Assembly: GCF_016808335.1 (NCBI RefSeq)
Contig: NC_053137.1
Span: forward strand, 310,001-374,000
Reading direction: 5' to 3'
DNA from: Panicum virgatum
Lineage: Eukaryota > Streptophyta > Magnoliopsida > Poales > Poaceae
Length of the DNA: 64,000 nt
The notes below the pieces were generated by a model. The model was not told the DNA's origin. It saw nothing but the letters and a program-made list of their open reading frames with translations, and searched no databases. Both the position numbers and the translations under genes were made by a program. Below, in pieces: positions 33,567 to 46,850 of this stretch. The number at the start of each line of letters is the position of its first letter. Positions within the stretch are counted from its first letter, which is position 1.

Positions 33567-35210
33567 TTATCGATCATCAGCTGCAGCAGCAGCCTTTGAT
33601 TCTTCTTGAGCAGCAGGTTTGGCTTCCTCCACCACTGGATCTGGACTAGCATCCAAGGGTTTGAGGAGAGCGAAGCCCTTGGCCGCCTCGGCGATGGCCA
33701 CCGGCAGGCCGAGGCACTTGTTGACGATCTCCGCCTTCATCTCCTCCAGCTCCTTGAGGAGTGTGTCGACATCGCCGTCGCCTTCTTTCTTGCGCTTATT
33801 GGCGGCGTCCTTGGCTTGGTCGTATTCCCTCCTGAAGAGCCTCCATGCGTCGTCGAGTTGGAGCCTGGGCGGGCGGACGACGCGGCCGGTGCGCACCATG
33901 GACCTGGCGTCGTCCTCCTTGCGGCAGGTGACGAGCACGGCGCCCCTGTGCTTCTTCCCCTTGGGCAGGCCGTAGCCGAGGCGCTCCCCCCACTCGCCGT
34001 CCGGCGGCGGCGCCAGCGTCAGGTTGCTGTACCAGCCGTCGTCGCCGTACGCCCGGATGTCGTCGAACACGATCAGGTACGACGTCTTGGACAGGGCCAT
34101 GTGCAGGATGTAGAGCAGCACACCTATGTATATAGACTATAGAGATGAAGAAGAAGCTAGCAATGCAATTCGATGATCTATCCACAGTCTTCAGATAGAT
34201 TTTGGATTTCAGCCGATCCAATATATAATTAATTAATAAGCAACATAAATACCGATTTTTGATTTCTTGACGTCAGGGCTCTCATCAGCCTCCTTCTTGA
34301 GCAGTTGATCCAAGAAGATGCTGCCGTCCTCTTCTTCCTTGTTGTTCTTCTTCTTCTGGATTTCCGCCACTTTGGCAGGATCGTTGCGGATCCTGGCCTC
34401 CTCTTCATCCCGGTGCTTCTTGACGACGTTGGAATTGTCGACGATGTCCTCGACCTTGGCGGTGTCGAGGCCGAGGTTGTCGAAGCGGTAGAGGAGGCCG
34501 AAGCGGTCCTCCGAGTCCGGCGGGCCGACGCAGACCCACAGCCGGATCGCGAAGTTGTCCTTGGCCTTGTCGTGCACGAACACCTTCTGCGCCAGCGCCG
34601 TCTTGCCGCTGCCGTGGACGCCGGCGATGCCCGCCGCTCGGAACAGGCGGCCCTTCCCGCCGTCCTCGGGGGCAACCAGCGCCTCCGCCACCTCGTCGGC
34701 CTCCTTGTCCCAACCGTAGATCCTGCTCTCGTCCACGTAGCTCGTCGTCCACTCGTAGTACTGCTCCGGCTCCAGCACGTTCTGGGTCAGCCGGAGCAGC
34801 AGCTTCAGCGACACGGCGGCGGCGTCGTCGTCTCCCTGCTGCCTCTGCTGCTGCTGCTGCGACGGCCGGGGCTTGCAGGGGTAGCACCCGGTCGACGGCA
34901 TGTCGTCGGCAGGATGCCTGCCTGCGCTGCTCCAATGCCTGCCTGATGGTGGGAAGCAGGTTGCCCAGCTCCTCCCTCTTGCTCGGGGGGAGAAGCTGAA
35001 GCTGCTGCTCCTCGCCGTCTCTGTCTTTGTCTTTGAGGACCGGTGGTGTGATTATCTTGCCCTTGATCTTTTTGAGGACATCGCAGATTTTCTCCACACA
35101 TCTTCCCTGCCGGGAAGGTTGCTGTCTACCTCTTTCTCCATGGCATCGCACAGCTTCTGCACTTGCTGCTTCAGCTGCTCGCTCTCGTTGCTATCTACCT
35201 GCTCGGCCAT
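33567..35210 (-). CDS. NB-ARC protein without LRRs; compensated frameshift in exon 1
   Basis: Exon 1 is 34253-35210 and exon 2 is 33567-34123 (donor ATCG|GTATTT, acceptor CATAG|GTGTGCTG). A coiled-coil-like N-terminus is followed by NB-ARC motifs: P-loop GVHGSGKTALAQKV, then FAIRLWVCV, kinase-2-like YLIVFDDI (the usual Trp after Asp-Asp-Val is absent), GAVLVTCRKEDD and GLPVAIAEAAKGFALL. It stops soon afterwards with an Ala/Glu-rich tail, no LRRs. Full NLRs detect pathogens and signal by oligomerising; this one is a truncated CN type of unknown competence. The best protein lies in frame 1 (MAEQVDSNESEQLKQQVQKL), then another frame from about 35105 to 34910 (CVEKICDVLKKIKGKII), then back to frame 1 (MPSTGCYPCKP). 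The two shifts cancel, but a stop at 35054 breaks frame 1. Either a pseudogene, a base-call error, or translation starts downstream at 34901. Confidence 0.65.
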
Positions 35211-35258
35211 GGCGGATTGCTGTGTGTGTATGTCTCTGACCCAGCTGCTAGCTTGTGG

Positions 35259-35266
35259 ATTTATAA
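35259..35266 (-). promoter_or_regulatory. TATA box of the NB-ARC gene
   Basis: On the minus strand the sequence reads TTATAAAT, 49 bp before the ATG at 35210, a spacing consistent with a short leader. It supports transcription starting near 35230 and hence use of the 35210 ATG. Confidence 0.45.
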
Positions 35267-35923
35267 CCTGATCAACGATGAACAAGCGCACGTCCATCCG
35301 AGCGTGTCCAGAAGACCACCACCAAGATGCTTGCTCGCTTGATGAGCAAAGCAGAGATGCCATGTATGGCCCGGCCCCCAGGGGACTTTAACCTTGGACA
35401 AGATACAGCAAAGCTTGCACACTGCTTGTTCTTTCTGCAAACAAGGCGACTTCACCGGCACAACTGGAATTAGACCCTGCCTGCCAGTGTGCTAGTAGTG
35501 ACAGATGGCATGTCCCATCCAGCAACTTTGGACAAATGTATGCATGGAGTGGCACCCAAGTAAGGAGCCAGCATCAGGTCTTTTACAAGACTATACAAGA
35601 CTCCTCCCGTTTCGAGCAATCATGATGACAAGGAAATATACCAGGCCGGTTGGATCATCAAAAAGGCAATTACAGAATAGGACCATTCATTCTTCTGTAA
35701 CACTCCCTAGTTCTTTAACATTCCTTTGAATACAAGTAGCAGACAGGTGAATTGCTATACAGGTAAAAGGTCAGTAAAGTTGGGGCGAGGCAGATAACCT
35801 ATGTCAACCTAAGTCAGCTGGATCCAGGATTGAAAAGAAAAGGGAACATCATCGTGCTTATTGTTAATTTCTCTATCTAGCAACCCTTTCGAGCAGTGAC
35901 TGCATGCAGAATCAACAAGAAGG

Positions 35924-38900
35924 CTACATTTCTGAGGGTCTTGTTCGTTCAATCGTGAAATGGTCAACAACTCGTACAGATCTGACAGGGTCTGGTGATG
36001 AGGCTGACCTCCACTTGCTTGGGTGCTTCCGGTCATGGCTCAGGTGATGAGGCCCTCTTACCTCTGACTCCCATCTCGGATCCAACTTCCAGCCCTTTGG
36101 GACCTGTTTGTTTACAGCAGAGTAACACAAAAACACACGTCATTTTCCATATCAGAAGAACAATATGCATACGGGGAAGCAGATTGATCTGTTACCTTAT
36201 CAACTGCAAGAGTAAATATTTCCAGATCACCATCCTTCTTAATATGAAACCTCGTGAAAGATTTGTAGTTTGCGATGCGCAGTGATGAGAATGCTTCATC
36301 GAAGTGAATGTGAAACCAGTTGATGCAGATGTATAGGTAGCTACCAAATATTAGGGAAACAACTGGAGTCGAGAAAATCCAGAAATAGATAAACACAGAG
36401 GTGTAGTACATGATCAGAACGCTTCGCGAAAGGGACATCATCCCATTCTTGCAGATATTTATCCTTGTCACTGCCATGACCTGTGCAAAGGTATATGCTG
36501 TTAGATGCTTGGTAAAATCTACAAAATAAGGACTGAAAAGGAGAGAAGCTTTAACAAATTATCTGTACCAAAATGTACCACATAAAAACTTGAGGTTAGA
36601 ATTTGGGTGATAATTTCTTGCCCATACTACATATTTTAAAAGAGAATTTTTACAAGGATTGAAAAAAAAATGAGAGTCACCCATCTGATAGAATCGTACA
36701 GTGGTCAAGGTAGAAAGTACCTGGAAGTACCAAGACTAAAGTACTTTGTGGTACAAAAATGTGGGACCAAGTACCAAAAAGAGTGGGACCAAGTACTAAT
36801 TTAATTTCCATAGATCAACGGCCAGAAAAAATTGAAGGGAATAAGTACCTGAAAGTACCCTCTGGTACTTTACAGTCATTGTAATAGAGCTCATTTTAAA
36901 AACGGGTGCAAACACATTCCTAAAAAAATGTTAATACAGGTACACTGAAGCATTTCCAGAAAGTCTTATTACCTCAGGGACATCAAAAGCTGACATAAGG
37001 TATTTTATACATGCTGGGTACAGTCCCAGAGTCCATTGTTCCAAACGAGCACGAAGACCAGTAGGATCTGGAAAATGCTCGCTTTCCATGGACCGATACC
37101 ATTCATACAGAGTGTGATAACCTACAAAAAAAATTGTATTTGCGGCTTTCACCTTTAAATGGATCTTGACCTATCACCCACGATAAGAATTTAGGAAACA
37201 CAATATGGCATGGCATACCTGAAGTTGCTAATAAATGATTCCGAATACAAATTTCAATGCCCAACTCCAGCAGCAACATTAAAAGTAGAGCTGAAGTTAA
37301 ATGGGCCAAAACATGGAGACCGCCTATAGTAGCTCTTTTCCTCCGTGAGAGTTTCGATGGTACAAATGAATATGATGCCATCAACAAAGTTAGACTTCCG
37401 ACTGAAGAGACATAAGAGTGTTCAAAAATATAAAGCAAAGAACTCCATATTGTACTTGAGAAGCTTTTCAGACGCCCAGACCAAGTTTCTTCATTTAAGA
37501 TGTGAACAAGATTACACTGGAACAGGTAGAGACAAAATTAAGAATATGAGTGCAAATTGACTGACCTTCCAAGGCAATAATAGGTCACTTGAGTGTGGAG
37601 TTTAAAAAATGGAAGAGAACAGCAATAACAAGAACCTAAAACCAGTAGCCAACCAAGAGCCCACAAAAGGTAACAGGATGATTTATGTTATGCAAAGTGC
37701 TTCTCTGAGGCTGGTTATGAACAATATACCAACTGGCTAAGTTTGGGACAACGAGCAATTGAGCATGCTTCAAGATAAATTAGTTACAATACAAGAAAAG
37801 GTAAGCATGAACAAGAAAGAATAAATTCACAACAGAGGTCAGCAGGTTAAAAGAAAACAAAATATGTGTAACTTCTACTTAATTAACAAGCAGAACTTAT
37901 TTGCTACTGGTGGCCAGCTGGGGACTGGTACGATCCAGCTGATGATGATTAGTGGCCTGTTCTTAGTTGTTAAGCCTTTCAAGGATGAGTTGAACTCAGC
38001 CCTTTGATGACGTAGGTTGTTCATCTTGATACATGAATATTTTCTGAAATAAGATGCACAGTCCACGTCTCCACGATGGGAAAGTCCTACAGTCTTCAGA
38101 GATGATTAACTAATTTAATAGAGAGACTAGTAATAAAGGGGACCTCAGTTCTTTAAATGCAAAAATGAAAACAATTGCACAATGAAAAAAATAGAGATAT
38201 GTCCAATGCTTCCAGGTTTCAATTTTAAAAAGGAGGAAAAAGGAAGGAATTTGATGTTCAAGTTTACTATTACAAACAAACACCGAGTCACCGACAGTTG
38301 CTAATTAAGAAGTGTCAGAAAGGTTAATAGTTTAAAGAAAATGGCAACTTTGGGAATCTGTAACTGACCTGCGGGAACATTGAAAACACCAATATGAAGT
38401 AGATAAAACCACCAATAGTGTCAAACTGCCAATTCTTCTTGCGGAACTTCAGTATGTTACCCAGTGCAATCTATGAATTTAGTAAATTAGATCTTGCTCA
38501 TCTAACAGTTCACATGAGTTTGTTAAGCTGACCAATAATAAGCTAAAAAGAAACAAATTTTTAACATAAGGTAATAACCTACCCCGCTAGACTCCTCATA
38601 AGATGGATAAGCTGCCTTGCATTCGTAGGTGGTTCCAGAAAACCTCTCAAAGTTTCTAAAAACATGTGTTGGGTGCAAAAAGGCGCCACCACATCCATTG
38701 ACAAGCAAGTGTTGCACAAAATTAGTCTTTTCTGATCGAGTGGCAGAATGCCTCATAAAATGGTGTAAATCCCCTGCCATGCGAAGTCTACATCTTCCAT
38801 TCAGGTATTCCTGAATTAAATGTGAGACATTCTTGCCGGTAGTCTCCTGCCAGTACCAATCAAGAAGCCAGTTTGGCTCATGTGTCACTACAATCACCGA

Positions 38901-41900
38901 GTCGTTCTCTCCAACCTGCATAACTTTAGAGTTGCAGCGGATCAATTAAATCTGGAAACAAAAATATTAGCCACAACTTCCAAGAGATATTCTGGAAACA
39001 TATGTGGGTATCTTTCCAAGTACAAAGCAAAAGGGGCTAAGAGCCTAAGACAACAAAGAATCTTTGCCAACATTTTTTGTTTGTTTATGAATGATTTGTT
39101 TGTTTATGAATGAATCAAATTCCTGTTACCATATTGGAAAAGGACACGCAAGTGAAGAAAAACGCACCTTGTTTCGACAAAGATCTGCGAAAAACTTGAA
39201 CTGGTACACATCAACATCGCCATGAAGAGATAAATCAAGACCAAATATCCACCAACCCTTGGGAAGCTGCAATGCAAAATAACTCTTCTTCTGAGGCAGA
39301 AACCATCCACCTAACCAGCTTTTGTGGCATATATATCTCATAAAAGTGTGCAGTCCATCAAACCAGTCTGTTATAAAAAAAAGGTCATAAATTAAGAACT
39401 AAACACAAATGTAAATTACATTCCATGCATAATTGATCAAGTACACAAGAAATAAAGTAAAATGAAATATACTAGGTTAATCAAGAATGTAAACAGACCG
39501 TGGTTTCCAGGAATTATGAAACACTGTGGTCCATCATATTCAGACATCTTTGATACACCGGGAGGAAGCTCAGGCTTATCAAGAGCTATATGTTCAGCCG
39601 TATACCAAGGTGGAGGTTGCAGAGCATACTCAAAGGGCCTAAAGAAGCGCCTCTCATAAGTAAATGATGACGGGTTTGGGTACCTGCAAATTCCAAGCTG
39701 ACAGATTTATAAACTAGTACAATGGACTAAATCCTGTCTAGTTTATAGATTGTCCACTATGTGTCCACAATAAAGATACGGATCTCAGGGCGGAAGCGAT
39801 ATCAGGTTGAAATGTCTTCTGGCTACAGGCCATACAAGAATTAGGAGTTATGAACTAGAAACAGGTTCAGCTGTATGGAGTATGGACTGGATAGAAAATT
39901 CCAACTGATACCAGGCACAGAGACTCGTATATTAAAAAATAGTGTCTGTTCCTCTCCTAAGAAAGAAGCATATAATTGTATCCACAAGTGATTGTACTTG
40001 AACCATATGGATGCAACCAATGTAACCTTTGATTTCAGAGCATAATGAGGTAGCTCTGCCTATCAATTAAGCATGGTAAGATGCAAAATATTATGGTGCA
40101 CGGAGATCAACAACATAAAACTTGCTTCCAAAATAGGATAAAAGATCAACCAAGTGGTTAATAGTCTAAATAGATCTTCCAACAAAGTTAGAACTTTAAG
40201 TCATTTAGTTTCCAAGGTTTCAAGAAGCAGTGAATTGTATGGCCCTACTTGCCAAAGAAAAGCCGACAGAGAGATAACAAGTCTAAAAAAATATGGTACA
40301 ATCTTACGCAAGATCTCCACCGATAATAAGCAAGTTCCCACGTGGAAGAGTATGCATAGAGCCACCAATTACAGTCCTTATGGATGGTTGGGCCAACAGT
40401 CGTGCAACTGTATATGACGAATTTCCTCCATCACCAGTGTCTGCAACAAAGTCAAACCAAAGGTCTTCCCTTTCATTGAAGTAGTCATATAACAGGTCAT
40501 CATTCTGAGTGTCATATGTTGGTCCTTTCATTGCAGCCTACAAAATGATGCAGAAAATGGTTTGAAATATTTAAAAAAAAAGTTTGAGCACAAAGATGTG
40601 CAAAGATGAAAATAAATTTTCGTAAGTTAAATGTGCAGAAACTACATTTTGGAGGTAATTTTACAGAAAAAAAATATCGGCGAATTTGACATTGGAGCAC
40701 CTTATATCCAGAACAAGCACCCTTACCTGCATCATGCGCATGTCAAATCGCCCAACAAAAAGAGTCACGGAGACCATAAGATCAAATGCTGTCTTGAATA
40801 AATCAGCCGATGTCCTGTATAAATGAAAATTAAGGATGACATGCGTTTTCTGTTGGTGTCATCTGGAATATAACTTGGTTCAGTTTGCATGTAAAACGGC
40901 CTACCCTGAATACCAAGGTACCATGTCCAGGAAATCTGGTTTCATATCTCTTTTCAGCTTCTCATCCTCCAAATCTGTTGATGGGTGGGTAAGTGTCCAT
41001 CTGAAATGGTTGCGAAACATGATTAAGAAATACACATATACTGACCATTTTGAGGGGTGAACTTAAGGTGTCGGTAATAAACATCAGTAAGCATAGTGTA
41101 AAACAGTAAAGGCATACCCGGTTGATCTCTCCACAACAAAGTTAGCAATATAGAGGCCAACAAATGTAGCCCATAATGAGTACAAAGGGGATATTTCATC
41201 AGATGGGCCAGCACAGGATCCACTGCAAACTAACTGGAGAAAAACATGATCAAAGAAGTGCAGCATGGATGTTGCCATAAAAAGGTATGAGTAAAGACAA
41301 TATATGAATAAAGGAGAAAGAAGTGGTACCTCCCCATAGATAACCCATTTCGCAAGCAGAGGATAGTCACTAGCAGATCCAACAGGAGCAAACCAGGATG
41401 AACATATCTGATCTTTCAGCTGGTTCATACGGAGAAAATTTGATATCCACGTACTTCCATTTTCATTTTCAAGAAAAGCAAGCAAATTTGGATCAGAACT
41501 ACTACCAAAAGATTTGCTCTTGTGCACAGCCCGGTTCCCACAATGACTGTAGAAGACACAGCAAGCAATACTGATTACCTAAAAGAGATGCAAAAGGTCA
41601 ATCTTCATTGGACTATTGGAACAATATGGAGGGAAAAAAACAAAATAAAAATAGACATTTTAGAAAACTTACAGTACAGTTCTGGATTATTGTCCATATT
41701 CCTGGTCTTGTTCCTGCCATGCGAGCAACCAGCCCGACATACCAGAGACCAATAAATATGATATGAAATGCGATAATGAAAAGGACCGAGGAGAAATATA
41801 TCGTCAGAAAAAGTGAAAGGTTCATGCGCATATCAACCCCCATTGATTGGAAGCTAGGAAGATGGTACAGGGATGCGAAGCAAATCCAAGCGACATACCT

Positions 41901-42318
41901 GCAATCATGTAATATGACCATATGAGTAACATAGAGCTTCTGTAGTCAACGGGGACAGAGCCAAAGAATTTAATACTGGGTTATGAAGAAGCCTGAAACC
42001 GAGAACATACCAGCGGTTAAAATTTGAGTAGCTTGGCTGAATGGTCCTTCCAAGAAAAGGGGATGAGAAGAAATAGAAGAATCCGATGAGGCAAACATAC
42101 ATGGACCACCACTTGATATTGTTGTCCAATTTATGTATGAGTGTATGCATATTGTCAGATGATATGAAGAATAGACAGGCAATAATCACTGCGGTCATAA
42201 TATGCCTGGAGTGTTCATGAGGATATGGATATGTATGTGTCAGGATAGTCCTAACCCTACCCATCTTGAGGGTTCCCAAGAGTGGGCGTGGGCTGCCACT
42301 CTGCTTGTCAGAACCCAT
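35924..42318 (-). CDS. Polytopic membrane metallophosphoesterase (calcineurin-like)
   Basis: Fifteen coding exons, in transcript order: 42011-42318, 41673-41898, 41330-41578, 41118-41233, 40905-41000, 40727-40814, 40308-40537, 39499-39683, 39168-39367, 38583-38915, 38369-38470, 37219-37516, 36973-37121, 36196-36480, 35924-36103. Phases close, giving 1014 residues. Several hydrophobic segments lie in the first 300 residues (ILTHTYPYPHEHSRH precedes the first) and more after residue 680. Between them is a metallophosphatase domain with all metal-binding blocks: DTGDG (about 394-398), GGDLAYP (about 434-440), GNHDWFDG (about 497), THEPNW (about 577) and AGDLHH (about 613). The family hydrolyses phosphoesters with a two-metal centre; the substrate of this plant membrane-anchored subgroup is unknown to me. 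The C-terminus (WKLDPRWESE...) is hydrophilic. The gene looks intact, and the ATG at 42318 (MGSDKQSG) fits the conserved N-terminus. Confidence 0.92.
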
Positions 42319-43199
42319 GAGGATATATATTTTCGTACAAGCAAACAGTATACTAGCTGTTTCGGGGAAATGGCGTGGCGCTGAACTTGTCCTTCAAACT
42401 TCAAGCAGAACTGATGTAAGCCATGCCTGCATGATTATATGTTATGTGAGATGTCCACATTAAAAGGAAAAGTTTTGTGCTATATGATATTGAAGGTCCA
42501 GAGCACATGGTTGCTCATTAATGCCTATACTTATTGCAAACTGAACTAATTTTGAAGCATCCCAAGGCACATTTCCTGAGTTTGGGCGTGAAGGAAAGTG
42601 CAATGTTTAAAGCCTACAACAAGTGGCATCCTAGTACGACCAAGGATGTAGAACAGTAGAGTGCATGGCATGATACCACGTGGGCAGAGTCAACTGTGCG
42701 GAAGCAAGGCAGCATGCATGCCTCTACTGAATAAGTAACAAGTGCAAAGTGGACAGGTATCCTATTACTTGAAATAGAAGCACCTGTTGCCTGAAACGAG
42801 AAAATAGGTAGGAAACGAGGTAGTAACAAATTGAGATTTCCTCCGGCTCCTTGTGTGAAATGCATCATTATACAGTAGTATGAGATACAATTTTGCTTCA
42901 CCTTTTTCCTGGTGGGTCATCACCAATAAACTAGGTGCGTGCGGTGTGGGTTCAGTCGAACTGGAATCACAAGTTAGCCCGCCCATGGGTTGGGTGGATG
43001 GATGGATTATTAGAAAATAAAAAAAAGGCTAATAGTTACTAGTCCTCCTCAATATAATGCAATGCAGCTGAGAAATCCTGTCTCTACTAAGTGAACGGGG
43101 AAACAGGAAGATTGGGATTGGATTTGGCAGCCAGCCACTCAATCAAATGAAAAAGTAAAAAAAAAAGGAAAAATGGAACGGAATCGAATGGGTGCGTTA

Positions 43200-43440
43200 C
43201 CAAGCGGCGGAGGAGATGAATGAATCGGTGGCGGATCTCGAGTCGACGCGAATCCAAATATCCAATGCTGGCGCCTGGCGGGGCAGGGGAGGAGGAGGAG
43301 GGCGGGGAGAGCTCGTTGGAGGTGGCGGGCCGGCGGGCGGGGTCGGGAGGACAAAGGAGACAAAAGGAGAGGAGGAGCTCATGCGCATCCGCATCGATGG
43401 ATGTCGAGCAAGGGAATATCCCACCGCTGCTCTGCTCTGC
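43200..43440 (-). other. Probable 5' UTR exon and promoter of the metallophosphoesterase gene
   Basis: The GC-rich block ends on the minus strand in CGCTTG|GTAACGCACCC, a good splice donor at 43200. It lies 0.9 kb upstream of the first coding exon with no other gene between. This is the layout of a leader exon and leader intron. Open frames in it are Pro/Ser-rich and have no family resemblance. A purine-rich tract spans 43285-43325. Confidence 0.5.
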
Positions 43441-44082
43441 CTCTGCTCTGCTTGGCTTGACCCGATCGATCCATCCTCGCCGCCCGTTCCAAAAGCAACG
43501 GACCAGATCGGCGTAATTTGTTTGCTTATTAGATGCGTGGGCAAACTCCATCTAAAAAAGACCATGGTGCGTAATTGTCTGCCTGTTCAAAATGCATACT
43601 CCTAGTTTGGTGCTAAAAGACAAGTTACTCGAATTTTGGATTTTGCACTGAACATGCATGATACAAAACAAGTTAATCGAATTTTATCCGGATGGCTGGA
43701 CTCCAGTTTCACTAAACTAATTATTATATGCTCATCAGCCCCTACCCGAGTGATTTGACAAATGTATCTTTTTAGAAAGTTTTTCTTTCGGATGGGAAAT
43801 TGAGAATACAGGACAAATGTAGTAGTATTCATTTAAAAGTGTTTTTGTTTCGGATGTGTGCATGATGCAGCCCGTGCGTAATGTGGGCATCATCATCGAT
43901 AGACGCCCAAGCAGTTCGATTTCGATCCACACGTCAGGTACGATAACAAAATGGATACTAATTTCAGAAATCAATTCGTGGCGTCGTTGACCCTCTAGAT
44001 AGAGATCGGTGAATGGAAGAACTCGCCGTGATGATCGAGGCAGCTAGCGTCATGCCTGCATCATGGTGACGACCACCCTGCT

Positions 44083-44277
44083 AGTTCTGTTCCAAATTAT
44101 AATTTGTTTGACTTTTTATTTTAAATTTCACCACTCAAAAAAAATTATACAAAATATCACTTCTTTTGTGATGCCTTTTTATATTAATAAAATTTCTTTA
44201 CAAATAACTTAAATTTAATTATGTTTGCATAAATTTTTTAAATAAAAAAAGTAGTCAGACTTGGGATTAAAAAGTGG
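44083..44277. mobile_element. Degenerate Stowaway-like remnant
   Basis: CTAGTTCTGTTCCAAATTATAA on the left and AGACTTGGGATTAAAAAGTGGAGTA on the right resemble decayed Stowaway ends, with AT-rich inner sequence including TTTGACTTTTT. No clean duplication is left. Confidence 0.35.
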
Positions 44278-44731
44278 AGTACTATAGTGGTACGCAGTAC
44301 TCCTGGCTGTTATTTTAATTTAGGGTCAATGACGTAGCTAGCTTATTAGCCTTAGCCCTATCATCTTAGAACCTATATATTTGGAAGAATTAAAGTTGTC
44401 TGCTAAACTTTAGCACACATATTAGCACGTACATACTATATGCTAAAGTTTTTTGAATATTTGTTGATGTTTAGCCTATCTATTAGCACTCCCGCTTGGA
44501 TAAAAATTAAAATTTGCCTATTAGCATTTGGATCAAACAGACTCTTGTTACGATGATCCAAACAGCTCTGTCGATCACCTCACCACCTGTGTCACTGTGT
44601 GCGTGAGTGCGTGGTCGTCGGACCTCTCTGCCGTGGATTGGCAAGCCACCGACGTTAAGTGGCGAGCGATCAAGGTCGTCGGCCTCCGATCCTCACCTGA
44701 GATCAATTATCATCAGGTTGTTTGTAAACTA

Positions 44732-44957
44732 CTCCCTCTGTCCAAAAAAGAATGTAAATCTCGTTTTTCGAAAAGTCAAACATTTTTTATTTTGACTAAA
44801 TTTATACAAAAAATTACAAATATTTGTGTCTTCGAATTGATGTAGTATAGAAATATATTACATGATTAGTACTATTTTGTATAAATTTGGTCAAAGTTGA
44901 AATTATTTGACTTCTCAAAAAATGAGATTTCTATTTTTTTTTTTGGAACGGAGGGAG
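44732..44957. mobile_element. Stowaway MITE
   Basis: TA|CTCCCTCTGTCCAAAAAAGA at the left and TTTTTTGGAACGGAGGGAG|TA at the right form inverted repeats with TA duplications. Inner arms AAATCTCGTTTTTCG / AATGAGATTT and TTTGACTAAATTTATACAAA / TTTGGTCAAAG also pair. It is closely related to the copy at 46851-47088. Confidence 0.85.
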
Positions 44958-45405
44958 TAGTTGCTTCTACCTTTTATTCGCTATCAACAAAAGCATAGGG
45001 CAATTCGGGCAGGCTGCTACATCTTCAATTATCTACTACAGCATCCATCGATCTTTTTTTTTGACGATTTCTTCTTTCTTGTTGAGAAGAAGAAGGGCGG
45101 CTGAGGATGGTCACGCACTGGTCCTCGGCTTACTTGTTGGTCAACAAAGACAAGATCCATCTGCTATGTTCTAGTATATACGTACATACAATAAGTAGCT
45201 TGAAATACCATTGCAAATCATTCTTAATTGGGTGGATAGGCAACCAACAAAACACGCATCGATCCTTGTTACAATCACAGATCCATTCTTGTCATTACTA
45301 TTATTATTGAATCGCAGAAGAACATACATAGGAGTAATACTGAAAGCAAGCACCAAGGGATCGGCCGGAATGACGAGACGCGAGACGACTGAATGAATCA
45401 GGCAT

Positions 45406-46114
45406 TCAGGCCTTGAGCTTCTTGGCGACGGCTGCGAATTGCTTCCCCTGGTGGTTGGCCATGGCGAGCTCGATCTCGCTGGGCGTCCTGCTGCCGTCGG
45501 CGCCGGCGAAGGTGCCGGCCCCGTAGGCGCTCCCGCCCCTGACCTCGTCCATGCCGAACATGCGCGCGCCGAAGGTTCCACCGATCGGGACGTAGACCAT
45601 GCCGTGGTGCGCCAGCTGCGTGACGGCGGTGAGCGCGGTGGACTCCTGGCCGCCGCCCTGGGTGCCGGTGGCGAAGAAGAAGCCGGCGGGCTTCCCGGCC
45701 AGGGCCTGCTCCTGCCACAGCCCGCCCGTGGAGTCGAGGAACGCCTTCATCTGCGCGGCCATCATGCCGAACCGCGTGGGGAAGCCCAGCAGCAGGCCGT
45801 CGGCCTCCGCCAGCTGCCGCGCCGTGATCACCGGGTGGTCCTCGCGCTTGGGCGCCGCGTACATCTTCCCCAGCACCTCCTCCGGCAGGGTCTCCGGGAC
45901 GCGCCACACGGTCACCTCAACGCCGTCCACGGACTCGGCGCCCTTCTTGAGCTCCTCCGCCAGAGCCGTGACGTGGCCCCAGGTCGAGTAGTACCTGCTC
46001 GATGTCGATGATCATCGTCGTCAGCATGCAGCATTATTTACATATATATAATGAATGAACAAACAGTGAAAAAGGCAGCTTTGCTTACACGATGTAGATC
46101 TTGGTCGCCGCCAT
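45406..46114 (-). CDS. FQR1: NAD(P)H:quinone oxidoreductase, WrbA/FQR1 family
   Basis: Two exons: 46089-46114 (MAATKIYI) and 45406-45994, joined in phase to give [20 protein letters not shown]; 204 residues, the normal length of plant FQR1. It is an FMN-dependent flavodoxin-like enzyme that reduces quinones by two electrons, protecting against semiquinone-derived reactive oxygen; plant members are auxin- and stress-responsive and associate with the plasma membrane. Visible family features are the phosphate-binding YSTWGH loop near the N-terminus, [33 protein letters not shown] and [10 protein letters not shown]. The first exon is only 26 nt, so a long-frame search finds only the second. All parts of the fold are present and it looks functional. 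Symbol reflects the family; orthology was not tested. Confidence 0.93.
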
Positions 46115-46260
46115 TATTGGTACTAGCTAGTAGCTAATGAAGAATCTCCTTTAATTTGCACAAATTAAAGAAGCTAGCTCCTGCTCTCTGCTCTCTGCTC
46201 TCAGATACAGTAGCTCTTGTGGTTGTGCTCGCTTGCTTGGAGCAGATGGATGATGCTTCG

Positions 46261-46270
46261 TTTATATAGA
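46261..46270 (-). promoter_or_regulatory. TATA box of the FQR1-like gene
   Basis: On the minus strand TCTATATAAA, about 150 bp before the ATG at 46114. Transcription would start near 46235 with a leader of about 120 nt, typical for plants. Confidence 0.55.
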
Positions 46271-46850
46271 AGGGGGGAGAAGAAGAAGATGAGGCTGCTT
46301 GGTGCGTGCTTGGGGTTTGACCAGGCAGGGGCAGGCACGCACGATGGCTGCTATCTACTGGATCAACCAGATCAAGGCCGGCTGAGTGAGTCCCCCCTCC
46401 CAATGGCATCATCGATATCATCACATTAATATATACTGGTATACTGCCGGCGGCTTTGATTTGATTTACTAGAGCAGATTGCAGAGTCGTAAACAATTCC
46501 ATCCATCCTTGTCAGAGTAGCTAACGCGATCATGGCGTGGTGATGACGTCGACTTGTTGAGATCCATGGGAGGTGCTACGCTTTCCAGGACTGGACAGCT
46601 AAAGTAGACTAGTACTTTCCCTTTACATGATGAAGCAAGGTGGTTTCAAGTTGCTATCAGCAATTCACTTGCGGCTACTAGTTTAGATTAGTGTCGCCAA
46701 ATCCGCAGACTTGAGCGCTAACGAACTCATTCTTCACCAATTGCATCTATCCAGTTCAATTTGTTTTGAAAACTCTTTCAAAGCTTTGATCCTCAGATCC
46801 CCATCCATATTCAAGTGGCCACTATATATCCAATCTTCACTTAACAGTTA

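Noticed and set aside
45398..45907. Second minus-strand frame over the FQR1-like exon
   Set aside because: Arg/Gly-rich shadow of the true frame; the true frame has clear WrbA motifs and continues into the first exon.
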